The notes under the pieces are model-generated. The model saw nothing but the letters and a program-made list of their open reading frames with translations, had not been told where the DNA came from and did no database searches. Source: CAVVAL01 sp963742725 (GTDB lineage: Bacteria; Actinomycetota; Actinomycetes; Mycobacteriales; Cryptosporangiaceae). From it: a stretch of DNA of 64,000 nt. The stretch is from NCBI GenBank assembly GCA_963742725.1, contig CAVUMX010000004.1, forward strand, positions 620,001-684,000, given 5' to 3'. Both the position numbers and the translations under genes were made by a program. Below are positions 8,453 through 17,224 of this stretch, piece after piece (the first letter of the stretch is position 1; every line of letters begins with the position of its first letter).

Positions 8453-9667
8453 ATGAGCACACACCGCCCGCCCATGCGGATGCAGGTGACGAGCAGGAAC
8501 CAGACCGTCACCCCGCTGGAACTGTTCTTCGACCTCGTGTTCGTCTTCGCGCTGACCCAGGTGACCGCCCTGATGGCCGGCGACCTGACTCCGCACGGCA
8601 TCGGGCGCGGCGTGCTCGTCGTCGGGCTGCTGTGGTGGAGCTGGATCGGCTACGCGTGGCTGTGCAACCTCGTCCGCGCGGACGAGGGCTCCCTGCGGCT
8701 GGTGCTGCTGGCCGCGATGGGCGCCGGGTTCGTCCTGGCGCTGACGATCCCCGAGGCGTTCGACGACCTGCCCGGCGGACTGCCCGGGCCGGTCATCATC
8801 GCGGTCGCCTACTTCGTGTTCCGCGCCGTGCACCTGGTCCTGTTCTGGGTGATCTCGGCCGACGATCCGGGCCTGCGCAGGCAGCTCGTCCGGTTCACGC
8901 CGTCCATGCTCGGCGGGACCGCGCTGCTGCTGGTCGCCTCCCAGTTCGACGGTGGAACGCAGACCGCGCTGTGGGTCGCGGCGCTCGCGGCCGACTACGG
9001 CGGCACCCTGCTGGGCGGTGCGCGCGGGTGGCGGCTGCGGTCGCCGGGGCACTTCGCCGAACGGTTCGGCCTCATCCTGATCGTCGCGTTGGGAGAGTCG
9101 ATCGTGGCGATCGGCGTCGGCGTCGCGCAGCTGCCGATCTCGTGGCCGATCGTGGTGGCGTCTGGACTGGGGCTCGTGCTGTCGGCTGGGCTGTGGTGGG
9201 CGTACTTCGACGTGACGGCGCTCTACGCCGAGCACGAGTTCGCCAACGCGCCGGAGAAGCGGCAGGTGCGGCTCGCGCGGGACGCCTACACGTACATGCA
9301 CTTCCCGCTGATCGCCGGCGTCGTGCTGCTCTCGGTCGGGATGAAGAAGGCGCTCGAGTACGTCGGTGACACGGCCCACCACGACCTCACGGATCCGCTC
9401 AAGGGCGCCGCGCTGTTCTGCCTGTACGGCGGTGTCGTCGTGTACCTGCTCGGCCAGATCGGGTTCAAGTGGCTCGTGCGGCACCAGGTCGCCTGGCCGC
9501 GCGTGGTGGTGTCGGCGGTGCTCGTCCTCGTGCCGTTGGTGCTGGTCAAGGTGCCGGCGTTGGGGCAGCTCGCGGTGGTCGCCACCGTGATCACGGTGCT
9601 GATCGTCACCGAGACCGTGATGTACGCCGAGCAGCGCCGCGAGGTCCGGGAAGGCCACCACGCCTAG
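8453..9667 (+). CDS. ltrA: LtrA family integral membrane protein (low-temperature requirement A)
   Basis: A 404-aa polytopic membrane protein with about ten hydrophobic segments. The diagnostic N-terminal motif VTPLELFFDLVFVFALTQ is at residues 21-38, and GLILIVALGESIVAIG is near 205. The family is named after a Listeria gene required for growth in the cold; the molecular function is unknown. It is divergent from nfeD over 75 bp. No strong ribosome-binding site precedes ATG 8453, so an internal start near 8474 (MRMQVTS) is possible. Confidence 0.85.
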   Translation: MSTHRPPMRMQVTSRNQTVTPLELFFDLVFVFALTQVTALMAGDLTPHGIGRGVLVVGLLWWSWIGYAWLCNLVRADEGSLRLVLLAAMGAGFVLALTIPEAFDDLPGGLPGPVIIAVAYFVFRAVHLVLFWVISADDPGLRRQLVRFTPSMLGGTALLLVASQFDGGTQTALWVAALAADYGGTLLGGARGWRLRSPGHFAERFGLILIVALGESIVAIGVGVAQLPISWPIVVASGLGLVLSAGLWWAYFDVTALYAEHEFANAPEKRQVRLARDAYTYMHFPLIAGVVLLSVGMKKALEYVGDTAHHDLTDPLKGAALFCLYGGVVVYLLGQIGFKWLVRHQVAWPRVVVSAVLVLVPLVLVKVPALGQLAVVATVITVLIVTETVMYAEQRREVREGHHA

Positions 9668-9699
9668 ACACCCGGGGCCCATAGGGGTAAACCGGGTGG

Positions 9700-11103
9700 A
9701 TGGGACACATCATGCCGAGTCGGCGCACGTTCCTCACTGCGTCGGCAGCCACCGTCGCCACATCGTTAGCCGGCGGCGCGGCCCATGCCGCGCCGCTCGG
9801 GCGCCCGGACGGTCCCGGTGACCCGATCCACCCCCAACCCCCGGACCGCGAACTGCGCGCCCTGCTCCGGGAGATCGACCAGCGCCGCATCGAGGCCACC
9901 GTCCGGAAGCTCGCCTCGTTCGGCACCCGACACACACTGTCCACCCAGGACGATCCGGTACGCGGCATCGGCGCCGCCCGCGACTGGATCTTCCGCGAGC
10001 TGAAGTCCTACGGCGGTGCCCTGACCGTGGAACTCCAGTCGTACGTCCAGCAGCCGGCGCCGCCGCGCATCCCGGTGGCGACCACGATCACGAACGTTCT
10101 CGCCACGCTGCGCGGGTCGTCCGCCCCGGACCGGATCTACGTCGTGTCCGGCCACTACGACTCCCGCGTGACGGACGTCATGAACGCCACCGCTGACGCG
10201 CCGGGCGCCGACGACGACGCCTCGGGCGTGGCCGTCGCCATGGAACTCGCCCGCGTCATGGCGAACCGGCGGTCCGAGGCGACGATCGTGTTCGCCGCCG
10301 TGGCCGGCGAGGAACAGGGACTGTTCGGCGCGCACCACATGGCCCAGCAGTTCAAGGCGGCGAACGCCGACGTCCAAGCCATGTTCACCAATGACATCGT
10401 TGGCAGCAGCGTCGCCGACGACGGCACCCGCGACCCGCGGACGGTCCGGCTGTTCGCCGAGGGCGTGCCGACCGCCGAAACGCCCGAGCAGGCGGCGATC
10501 CGCCGGTCCGTGGGCGGCGAGAACGACTCGCCGTCGCGCCAGCTCGCGCGGTTCGTCGGGAGCGTCGCCGAGAACGGGGCGACCGGCATGAACGTCCGGG
10601 TCATCTACCGCCGCGACCGGTACCTGCGCGGCGGCGACCACATCGCGTTCCTCGAACGCGGCTACCCGGCCGCCCGTTTCACCGAGCCGAACGAGGACTA
10701 CGCCCACCAGCACCAGGACGTCGTCGTCGTGGACGGCAAGCAGTTCGGCGACCTGCCCGAGTTCTGCGACTTCGGCTACATCGCGCGCGTGGCCAAGGTG
10801 AACGCCGCGACGCTGTGGTCGCTCGCGCAGGCGCCCGGTACGCCGAAGGGTGTGCAGGTGCGCACGTCCGCGCTGACGAACGACACCGAACTGCTGTGGC
10901 TGCGCGGCACCGAACCGGACCTGGCCGGTTACGAGGTGGTCTGGCGCGAGACAACGGCCGCGGACTGGACGACTGTCGTGCGCGTCGGCGACGTCACCAG
11001 CGCCCTGGTCGACCTGTCGAAGGACAACGTGTTCTTCGGGGTCAGGGCGGTGGACCGGGCCGGACACCGCAGCCCGGTGAGCTTCCCCGTCCCCCTCCGC
11101 TGA
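9700..11103 (+). CDS. Tat-exported M28-family zinc aminopeptidase with C-terminal Fn3-like domain
   Basis: A 467-aa protein beginning with a twin-arginine signal (SRRTFL at 7-12, AHA cleavage near 30). The M28 metal ligands are visible: His152 in SGHYDSR, Asp171 or 172 in GADDDASG, Glu204/205 in AGEEQGLFG, Asp232 in TNDIVG, and His in YAHQHQD near residue 329. The cocatalytic di-zinc site cleaves N-terminal amino acids from peptides outside the cell. The last 90 residues look like a fibronectin type III sandwich. Either ATG 9700 or ATG 9712 may be the start; neither has a clear ribosome-binding site. Codon 23 is TTA, inside the signal peptide. Confidence 0.87.
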   Translation: MGHIMPSRRTFLTASAATVATSLAGGAAHAAPLGRPDGPGDPIHPQPPDRELRALLREIDQRRIEATVRKLASFGTRHTLSTQDDPVRGIGAARDWIFRELKSYGGALTVELQSYVQQPAPPRIPVATTITNVLATLRGSSAPDRIYVVSGHYDSRVTDVMNATADAPGADDDASGVAVAMELARVMANRRSEATIVFAAVAGEEQGLFGAHHMAQQFKAANADVQAMFTNDIVGSSVADDGTRDPRTVRLFAEGVPTAETPEQAAIRRSVGGENDSPSRQLARFVGSVAENGATGMNVRVIYRRDRYLRGGDHIAFLERGYPAARFTEPNEDYAHQHQDVVVVDGKQFGDLPEFCDFGYIARVAKVNAATLWSLAQAPGTPKGVQVRTSALTNDTELLWLRGTEPDLAGYEVVWRETTAADWTTVVRVGDVTSALVDLSKDNVFFGVRAVDRAGHRSPVSFPVPLR

Positions 11104-11108
11104 CGAGC

Positions 11109-11139
11109 GGGGCCCGGCCGCCTGTGGCGGCCGGGCCCC
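11109..11139. terminator. Bidirectional hairpin terminator between convergent genes
   Basis: Perfect 14-bp GC stem (11109-11122 with 11126-11139) closed by a 3-nt TGT loop, between the stop codons of the M28 gene and the convergent repeat-protein pseudogene. No U-tract is present, as is usual in high-GC actinobacteria. Confidence 0.8.
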
Positions 11140-11144
11140 TGTGC

Positions 11145-12832
11145 TCAGCTCGTGTACCCCCAGTCGATGACGCCCGACAGGTAGCTTGCGCCGAACGTGC
11201 CCCCGGTGGAGACGGTGCAGTACACCTTGCTCTCGGTAGGCGATCCGACGCGGCGGCAGTAGTCGGACCTGCCGTCGGCGTTGAAGTCGGCCCAGCCGCG
11301 GCCGGCGTGGAGCCCCAGTCGGTGTTGCCGGAGTTGATGTCGTTGCCGAAGGCGGTGCCGGTCGACGGCGAGCAGGACACGAACGCGTCCGTGTGGTTCG
11401 TGGCTCCTCGCACCCGGCAGTAGTCGGACTTCCCGTCGCCGTTCACATCCGCCCAGGGCCCGCGCGGTGACCTCATCGGCGATCGATCTTGGTCGAGAGG
11501 AACGTGGAGCCGAACCCGGTCCCGGTGGACGGTGTGCAGGATCGCGTAGGCGCCTTGCGGTTGTTCGCGCCGCCGATCCGGCAGTAGTCGGCCTTGCTGT
11601 CGCCGTCGACATCCGCCCAGGCCAGGCCGGTCGGCGGTACTCGACGAGCCCCATGAGCTGGCGGTGCGACAGGAACGGCATGCCGTCCGACTTGCACGCG
11701 TCCGCCTCGGGGCAGCTGCCGATCGGTTCGAGGCTGCCTTGTACCGCGCGGTACAGGAAGCCGTCCTCACCGACCAATCCGCGCACCGCCGACGACCTGC
11801 GCGACGGCCGTGGCCGCGCCGCCGGCCTTCCCCTGGACGAGCGTCCTGTTCTTCGGGACGGTCCCGATGGCGTCGTAGACCCGTCCCGGCACCTTCTTGA
11901 CGTGCGCGCCCCACTCGTCGCCGAAGCCGGAGTCGATGACCTCCTGCGGGGAGTGGAACTCGATCCGCGCGCCGCCGACCATCTGGGCGACGGCAGCCCG
12001 TCCGGGAGCCTGGATCAGCGTCCGGTCCGACGGGATGTCGGCCCGGATCAGTGTTGAACGCGCGGGTCGGGATCGTCCGGACCTTGGTGGCCCAGTCGGT
12101 GCCGAAGCCGGTGTCGATGACCTCCTGCGGGTTGGCGAAGTTGATACGGGCCCCGCCGACCATCGCCGCGACAGGCGTGGCGACGCCGTTGCCGATGCCT
12201 TGGACGAGCGCGCCGTCGGCCGGCACGTCCGGCCGGATCAGGTTGAACGCGCGGATCGGAATCGCGCGGACCTTCGTCCGCCAGTCGTCACCGAAGCCGG
12301 ACTCGACGACCTCCTCGGGGCTGGCGAAGTTCAGCCGGGCGCCTGCGACGAACTGCGCGACGGGAGTGCTCACGCCGCCACCCGTGCCCTGCACGAGCGT
12401 GCGGTCGTCCGGGATCTCGCCGAGGTTGTGGTACGCGTAGCTGGAGACATGGACGACCTTGGAGCTCCAGTCGTTGCCGTGGCCGGTGTCGATGACCTCC
12501 TGCGGGTTGGCGAAGGCGATGCGGGCACTGCCGACGGTCTCCGCGACCGGCGTGCCGTTGCCGTTCTCCCAGCCCTGGATGAGCTGCATGTCGAGCGGCG
12601 TCAGGCGCATGTGGTCGCGCGCGTCGATCGACCAGTCCGAGATCTTGATCGGGGTACCGCAGTTCACCGGGGCGTTGCAGTGGCTCTGCCACAGCGGCGC
12701 GCCGCCGACGTTGATGTAGACGCGCCCACGCTGGTCGATCGACGACGAGCCGTTGCGCGGCAGCGGCGGACCGGCGTTGATGACCGCTGCCGCCAACAGG
12801 ACCACCGCCAGGATGGTTCTCAGACTTCTCAT
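11145..12832 (-). pseudogene. Exported repeat/VCBS protein gene interrupted by five apparent frameshifts
   Basis: The start ATG 12832 opens a signal peptide (to about residue 20) and an intact stretch of about 54-residue repeats (core GGARInFanPqEVidsGFG-DW) down to about 12055. The conserved protein then continues by switching frame near 12052 (one extra base), 11783 (extra), 11640 (missing), 11480 (missing) and 11312 (missing, in a GGGG run). It ends with three FG-GAP/VCBS-like units (WADvdGDgKaDYCR) and a stop at 11145. Repeats between the breaks are well conserved, so the breaks are recent or are base-call errors. Read literally, the initial frame stays open as a 596-aa ORF with an aberrant tail to 11042. 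The role was probably cell-surface or secreted binding. Confidence 0.7.
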
Positions 12833-13001
12833 CTACTCCGCCTTACAGACAGTGATGGGCACTCCATCGGCCGCATGATGTCCGGCGGCGCTGTCTGATC
12901 GCTTTCACTTCGCATTCGCCTCGGCGGGCAGGCGACATCTGGCGCGGGCCGGCCATGATTGCTGTCACGCCGCTCCACCGTTCGCCGGTCCGGAGGTCGC
13001 G

Positions 13002-13973
13002 ATGGCACATTTCCTCGACGGGCTCCTACCCGAGTCCGCGGCCGCCCTGTACCAGCGGCTGCTCGCCGCCGGGCGGTTCCGGCTTGCCGAGCATCCGGAG
13101 CTGGAGAGTTCGGCGGAGATGCGCGAACTCACCGACCGCGGATTCGCCCGGAAGCGGTACGTCGGGGAGCCGACCGTGGTCCCGGTCGAGCCGTTCCGCG
13201 CGGTCGAGAACGCGCTGCTGGTCGCGCAGCGGCGGATCCTGGAACAGCAGAGGATGGTGGTACGGGTCCGGGAGCAGATGGCGGTGCTGCAGCGGTCCTA
13301 CATCGCCGGGGGCGCGGAACCCGAGGAGCCGGCGTCGTCCGTCCAGGTGCTGACCGATCCGGCTGAGGTCGGCGCGCTCTCGGTCGAGCTGTGCCTCGCC
13401 GCCGAGCGCGACTTCTCCAATCTGGAGACCGCGCACTTCCAGCGCCGCCCCGATCCGCGCTCGGCGAAGCTGCCGCCCGCCGAGGTGCTCGGCCGGGGAG
13501 TGCGGTTCCGCAACGTGTACACGCGCGCCGCGCTGGACGTGCCCGGCGCCGGCGAGATGGTGCGGCGGTGCCTGGACGGGGGCTGGGACCTGCGGGTCGT
13601 GCCCGAGCTGCCGATGAAGATGGTGCTGGTCGACGAACGGGCCGCGCTGCTGCCGCTCGACCCGACGGGGATGGAGGGCGCCGCGCTGGTCCGGGCGCCG
13701 GTCATCGTGGCCATGCTGCGGTCGTACTTCGAGATGCTGTGGGCGCGGGCCGTACCGCTCGGCAGCACCCGGACGCGGCCCCGGCTCGGCGGCGCCCTGG
13801 ACGACGTCCTGCGGCTGATGCTGTCCGGGATGACCGACGCCGCCATCGCCCGTCATCTCGGGACCAGCGAACGGACCGTCCGCCGCAACATCGCCGCGGT
13901 CCTCGACGCGCTCGGCGTGGACAACCGCGTCACCGCTGCCGTGGTCGCCGTCCGCGACGGTTGGCTGGACTGA
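13002..13973 (+). CDS. LuxR-type HTH regulator with TrmB-like/central sensor region
   Basis: A 323-aa protein. The C-terminal 65 residues carry a LuxR/GerE helix-turn-helix (LDDVLRLMLSGMTDAAIARHLG, then TSERTVRRNIAAVLDALGVDNR). The N-terminus (LLPESAAALYQRLLAAGRF) resembles the TrmB-like winged helix seen in a large actinobacterial LuxR family, followed by a coiled-coil (about 65-100) and a PLD-like alpha/beta region (about 140-240). No receiver domain is seen, so this is not a classic response regulator. GGAGG lies 8 bp before ATG 13002. It is divergent from the frameshifted exported gene. The last 44 bp overlap the 3' end of the propeller-protein gene on the other strand. Confidence 0.82.
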   Translation: MAHFLDGLLPESAAALYQRLLAAGRFRLAEHPELESSAEMRELTDRGFARKRYVGEPTVVPVEPFRAVENALLVAQRRILEQQRMVVRVREQMAVLQRSYIAGGAEPEEPASSVQVLTDPAEVGALSVELCLAAERDFSNLETAHFQRRPDPRSAKLPPAEVLGRGVRFRNVYTRAALDVPGAGEMVRRCLDGGWDLRVVPELPMKMVLVDERAALLPLDPTGMEGAALVRAPVIVAMLRSYFEMLWARAVPLGSTRTRPRLGGALDDVLRLMLSGMTDAAIARHLGTSERTVRRNIAAVLDALGVDNRVTAAVVAVRDGWLD

Positions 13974-14841
13974 TCGTCGCGAACGTGGTCGACGGGTACG
14001 GATCCGGATCGCCCCCGTACCAGGGGAACTGCCACTCCCAGGGCAGGCGGTCCGGGGGTGGGTAGATCGTCCGTCCGGTGAAGACGGCCGTGTAGCCCGC
14101 GCCGGTCGTCGCCGCCTGGCGCCAGCGCTTGCCGGCGAGTACCAGCCGGACGATCCGGCGGTCGCTCGCGGTGAGCGCGTACGTCACGCCGGGGCTGGTC
14201 GCGGAGGTGGCCGAGCCGGCGGCGAGCCCGTCCGGCAGGAGGCTGGCGTGCTGCGCCACCCCGGACGGCCCGCAGTAGACGTACCGCGCCGGGTCGTCCG
14301 CCAGCCCTACGTACCGCACCGAAGCGTTCTTGCCCACGTCGACCGGCCGGGTACCGATGCAGGTGGAGCCGACGTCGTACGGGCCCTCCACCGAGCCGGT
14401 GCCTGTGGCCCAGCCGTCGTGTCGCCAGTGGACGAAGTCGCCCTGACCATCCACTCCGTACAGCGTGCCGTCGCCCGTGCCGAACAGCGCGCCGGACGCC
14501 GCGCCCACCTGAACCGGCGGGTCCAGCCACCCTGTGGCCGCGTCCTGGCGGAACCACCACAGGGCTCCGGTGCCGGTGACGCCGTACAGCGCGGCGCCGC
14601 CGTCCGGCAGCAGGCCGCCCCAGAACAGCCGCGGCACGTCGGCGGTGTCGAACGTCGCGATCGTGCGCGGCGGCAGGAACGTGCCCGGGTGGCCGACGCA
14701 GTAGCGCTGCTCGACCAGCTCGCCGCCGGCGCCGACCGCGTAGACAGGCTCGATGCCCAGACACTCATCGGCGGACGCCGGGGTGACGGCCACGGTGCCG
14801 GCCAGCACCGCCGCCACGATCAGGAGTACGCGAGTTCGCAT
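13930..14841 (-). CDS. Secreted tachylectin-like beta-propeller protein
   Basis: A 303-aa protein with a signal peptide (1-25, PASA cleavage). It then has repeated units with the pattern LYGVtGtGaLWWfrqd...GW, ALFGTGDGTLYGVDGQGDFVHW and YDVGS, reminiscent of tachylectin-2-type propellers that bind sugars. This is a fold-level resemblance, not a firm family call. The final residues (ANRRGRRPRQR) are very basic and lie in the 44 bp antisense to the LuxR gene, which suggests the stop was lost and the frame ran on. The start at ATG 14841 follows GAGGATC. Confidence 0.6.
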   Translation of the reverse strand: MRTRVLLIVAAVLAGTVAVTPASADECLGIEPVYAVGAGGELVEQRYCVGHPGTFLPPRTIATFDTADVPRLFWGGLLPDGGAALYGVTGTGALWWFRQDAATGWLDPPVQVGAASGALFGTGDGTLYGVDGQGDFVHWRHDGWATGTGSVEGPYDVGSTCIGTRPVDVGKNASVRYVGLADDPARYVYCGPSGVAQHASLLPDGLAAGSATSATSPGVTYALTASDRRIVRLVLAGKRWRQAATTGAGYTAVFTGRTIYPPPDRLPWEWQFPWYGGDPDPYPSTTFATISPANRRGRRPRQR

Positions 14842-15088
14842 GACCGATCCTCGGGTTGTGGTCACCGAGAATAGGACGGAATCGCTTGTCGGGGGCGGCC
14901 GGATCCGGCCGTTGTCCACTGCCGGCCGCGCCCGCGTAATTGGCCTGTCTATTGGCTTGCCGCGGCTGGCTATACACCAATTGCGGTATTCGCCGGCCAG
15001 GTGTGGACAATGGCCTCTCGTGCCCTGTCCGGCGGTGAAAATCGAAATTACGATCGCCCGGTCCGCAATTCGATAACGGGAGGTCGCG

Positions 15089-15427
15089 ATGCGAATCGTG
15101 AAGATGATCGGTGCGGGGATACTGCTGGCGGCGGCGCTCGTCGTCGTACCCGCGCAGAGCGCGCACGCGGTGGAGGACTTCTGCATGGGCCAGCCGGCGA
15201 CCCACAAGGGCACGGACGGGCCCGACTACCTGGTCGGCACCGACGGCAACGACGTGTTCACGGCCGGGCAGGGCGAGGACATCATCGTCGGTCTGGGCGG
15301 CGACGACGTGATCTGCGGTGGCCAGGGGAACGACCGGCTGTACGGCGGCGACGGGGTCGATGTCGGCAACGGCGGCGGGGGGTGGGACATCTGCGACGTT
15401 GAAGTCCGGATCAACTGCGAATCCTGA
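15089..15427 (+). CDS. Small secreted RTX-type calcium-binding protein
   Basis: A 112-aa protein: Sec signal (1-27, SAHA cleavage), then tandem RTX nonapeptides (GTDGPDYLVG, GTDGNDVFT, GLGGDDVICG, GGQGNDRLYG, GGDGVDVGN). These form a calcium-bound parallel beta-roll. Cysteines at about 32, 78, 104 and 110 suggest two disulfides, which is unusual for RTX proteins of Gram-negatives but common in short actinobacterial ones. No enzymatic domain is attached. GGAGGT lies before ATG 15089. The 247-bp divergent region upstream is AT-richer than its surroundings and has an AATTGG/CCAATT inverted repeat. Confidence 0.8.
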   Translation: MRIVKMIGAGILLAAALVVVPAQSAHAVEDFCMGQPATHKGTDGPDYLVGTDGNDVFTAGQGEDIIVGLGGDDVICGGQGNDRLYGGDGVDVGNGGGGWDICDVEVRINCES

Positions 15428-15591
15428 ACTCGGTGGTGGGGCGGCGTCGCGGGTACGTGCGTGGCGCCGCTCGGCATGGTCGACAATGGACAATTCCGTC
15501 ACACGGCAAGTGATGTGTACAGGGTTCGTCAGACGGTAAGCCGGCCTACTAAAGGTTGACGTATCACCATCAATCGTGCTGGCATCCGCGA

Positions 15592-16425
15592 ATGGCGAAC
15601 CCATCCCACATACACAGCCGCCGGGCAGTGCTCGGCACCCTGGGCCTCGCCGCCGTGGCCGCGCCGTTAGGGCTCGGTCGCGGTATGGCGACGGCCGCAC
15701 CCCTCGCGCCCGTCCTCGTCTGGAACCCGAACATCGCCGCCGACGGCGTGGGCATCTTCGAAGGGCTGGAAGAGGACCGCGCGAACTCGCATCCGGGCTT
15801 CGATCACATCGTCAGCCAGGGCGAGGAGATCTGGTTCCATATGCACCGCCGCGACCGGGACACGACCGGCGGCGGCGACCGGCAACGCCACGAGACCAAG
15901 GGCATGCGGGCCGGCGGCACCGCGCTCAAGCCGGTGGACGGCGAGACCTGGCGGATCCGGTACGAGATGTTCATGCCGGCGACCCTGCGGGGCACGAGCC
16001 GCTTCACGCACATCTTCCAGCTCAAGACCCCCGCCACCAACGGCGGACCGTGGGTCACCCTGTCCCTGAGCCGCAGCGGCAGCAGCGAACGGATGAGGCT
16101 CCGGGCGTTCAGCACGTCGGGCTCGCCGGACATCGGCAGCACCGACCTCGCGCCGCTCCGGGAGAAGTGGATCACCGTCGACCTGACGTTCCGGATGGGG
16201 CCGAGCGGCACCGGGCGGTTCGTCGTGCGCAACGGCGTCGGCGACAGCGCGCCCGTCGTCGTCGACTCCAGCCGCTCCGGCGTGCGGATCCCCGACGAAG
16301 GCAGCGGATCGGGCAACTACATCCGTCCGAAGTGGGGGATCTACCGCTCGATCGAGAGCGCCTCGTCCGACATCATCGACACCCACCTGCGCCTGCGCCG
16401 CATGCAGGCCTGGCGCGGAGTCTGA
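15592..16425 (+). CDS. Tat-exported polysaccharide-lyase-like protein (jelly-roll fold)
   Basis: A 277-aa protein from ATG 15592; a TTG at 15556 in the same frame would add 12 residues. Twin-arginine signal SRRAVLGTLG at 9-18 with an AAP cleavage region near 33. The mature part (WNPNIAADGVGIFEGLE, TWRIRYEMFMP, RFTHIFQLK, WITVDLTFRMG, YIRPKWGIYRS) matches the concanavalin-like jelly-roll pattern of heparin lyase I/PL7/PL20-like lyases. The QLK and KWGIYR strands usually line the cleft. It probably cleaves a uronate-containing polysaccharide outside the cell. Codon 26 is TTA. The convergent 3' gap to the next gene holds one copy of the 66-bp repeat. Confidence 0.65.
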   Translation: MANPSHIHSRRAVLGTLGLAAVAAPLGLGRGMATAAPLAPVLVWNPNIAADGVGIFEGLEEDRANSHPGFDHIVSQGEEIWFHMHRRDRDTTGGGDRQRHETKGMRAGGTALKPVDGETWRIRYEMFMPATLRGTSRFTHIFQLKTPATNGGPWVTLSLSRSGSSERMRLRAFSTSGSPDIGSTDLAPLREKWITVDLTFRMGPSGTGRFVVRNGVGDSAPVVVDSSRSGVRIPDEGSGSGNYIRPKWGIYRSIESASSDIIDTHLRLRRMQAWRGV

Positions 16426-16486
16426 GCCACCCGCCGCCGACGCCTCAGGCCGGCGGTCCGCCGCCCGGCCGCTACCGCCGCCCGGC

Positions 16487-16552
16487 GAACCGGACTGTTC
16501 GGGATCCCGTCCTGTAACCGGGCGCGGGATACCGCGATATCCCCGACAGTTG
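16487..16552 (-). repeat. 66-bp dispersed intergenic repeat, copy 1
   Basis: Inverted relative to the other two copies (19621-19686 and 35519-35584), same length with no gaps; by eye 58 of 66 positions match each of them. It contains imperfect outer arms (ACTGTCGGG with CCCGaACAGT), an inner hairpin GGGATA/TATCCC and a terminal CGAAC/GTTCG hairpin. It lies in the 150-bp convergent gap between two gene ends. Confidence 0.85.
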
Positions 16553-16575
16553 CGGACTGGCAGCGGGCATCGGCG

Positions 16576-17109
16576 TCAGGGCTGGGACGCGTACAGGTAG
16601 ACCGTGACGGTGTCCGGGTCGCCGAGGTCCAGCAGCAGCGAGCGGTAGGTGTTGTCCGGACCTGGCTCGTCTTCCTGCAGGCCGGAGACGGCCGCCGCCG
16701 CGTCCGGATTCCACGAGTCTCCTCCGCCGACGTTGTGGTGCTTGGTCGTGACGGCGCGCAGGCCCGGGGTGACGGTGGCCGTGAATCGGCCGGACTCGAT
16801 GAAAGTGTCGAGCGCTGCCCGTGGGATTCGGAACCTGGCTGACAGGTGGACTTCGAGACCATCGGTGCGGACCCCGGCAAGGAACACCGTTCCGGTCGGA
16901 AGGGTGACATGGGCGATGGACTCGACCTGGGAGGCGGTCGCCAGCTCAGGCTTCGACTCCAGCGGCGAGAAATCGTTGCCGTCCATCATGGCCAGCATGC
17001 CGCAGGACACCAGGGACAGTCCGAGGCTCACACAGGCGAGCACCAGTGCGACAACCCCTGCGCGTGACACCGGCGGCTTACCCGCCGTGGTGACGCCAGG
17101 CTCGGTCAC
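16576..17109 (-). CDS. Putative lipoprotein of unknown function
   Basis: A 177-aa protein if GTG 17109 is used; the open frame extends further but the upstream part is arginine-rich and not signal-like. A hydrophobic segment (about 17-35) ends in LVSC, a plausible lipobox, so the mature protein would be lipid-anchored outside the membrane. The exported part (about 140 residues) has no recognisable domain; an alternating hydrophobic pattern (VTLPTGTVFLAGVR, LEVHLSARFRI, VTVYLYAS) suggests beta structure. The start is uncertain because no clear ribosome-binding site is visible. Confidence 0.55.
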   Translation of the reverse strand: MTEPGVTTAGKPPVSRAGVVALVLACVSLGLSLVSCGMLAMMDGNDFSPLESKPELATASQVESIAHVTLPTGTVFLAGVRTDGLEVHLSARFRIPRAALDTFIESGRFTATVTPGLRAVTTKHHNVGGGDSWNPDAAAAVSGLQEDEPGPDNTYRSLLLDLGDPDTVTVYLYASQP

Positions 17110-17224
17110 GAGGACAACGGAGCCCGGCCCACGACCAGCGCGATCATCACACGTACAAGCATTCGGCCCCCTCCGGCTCGTCCGTCCCCACGGCAGACTA
17201 CGGATCGGGCGCGCCGGCCACAGG

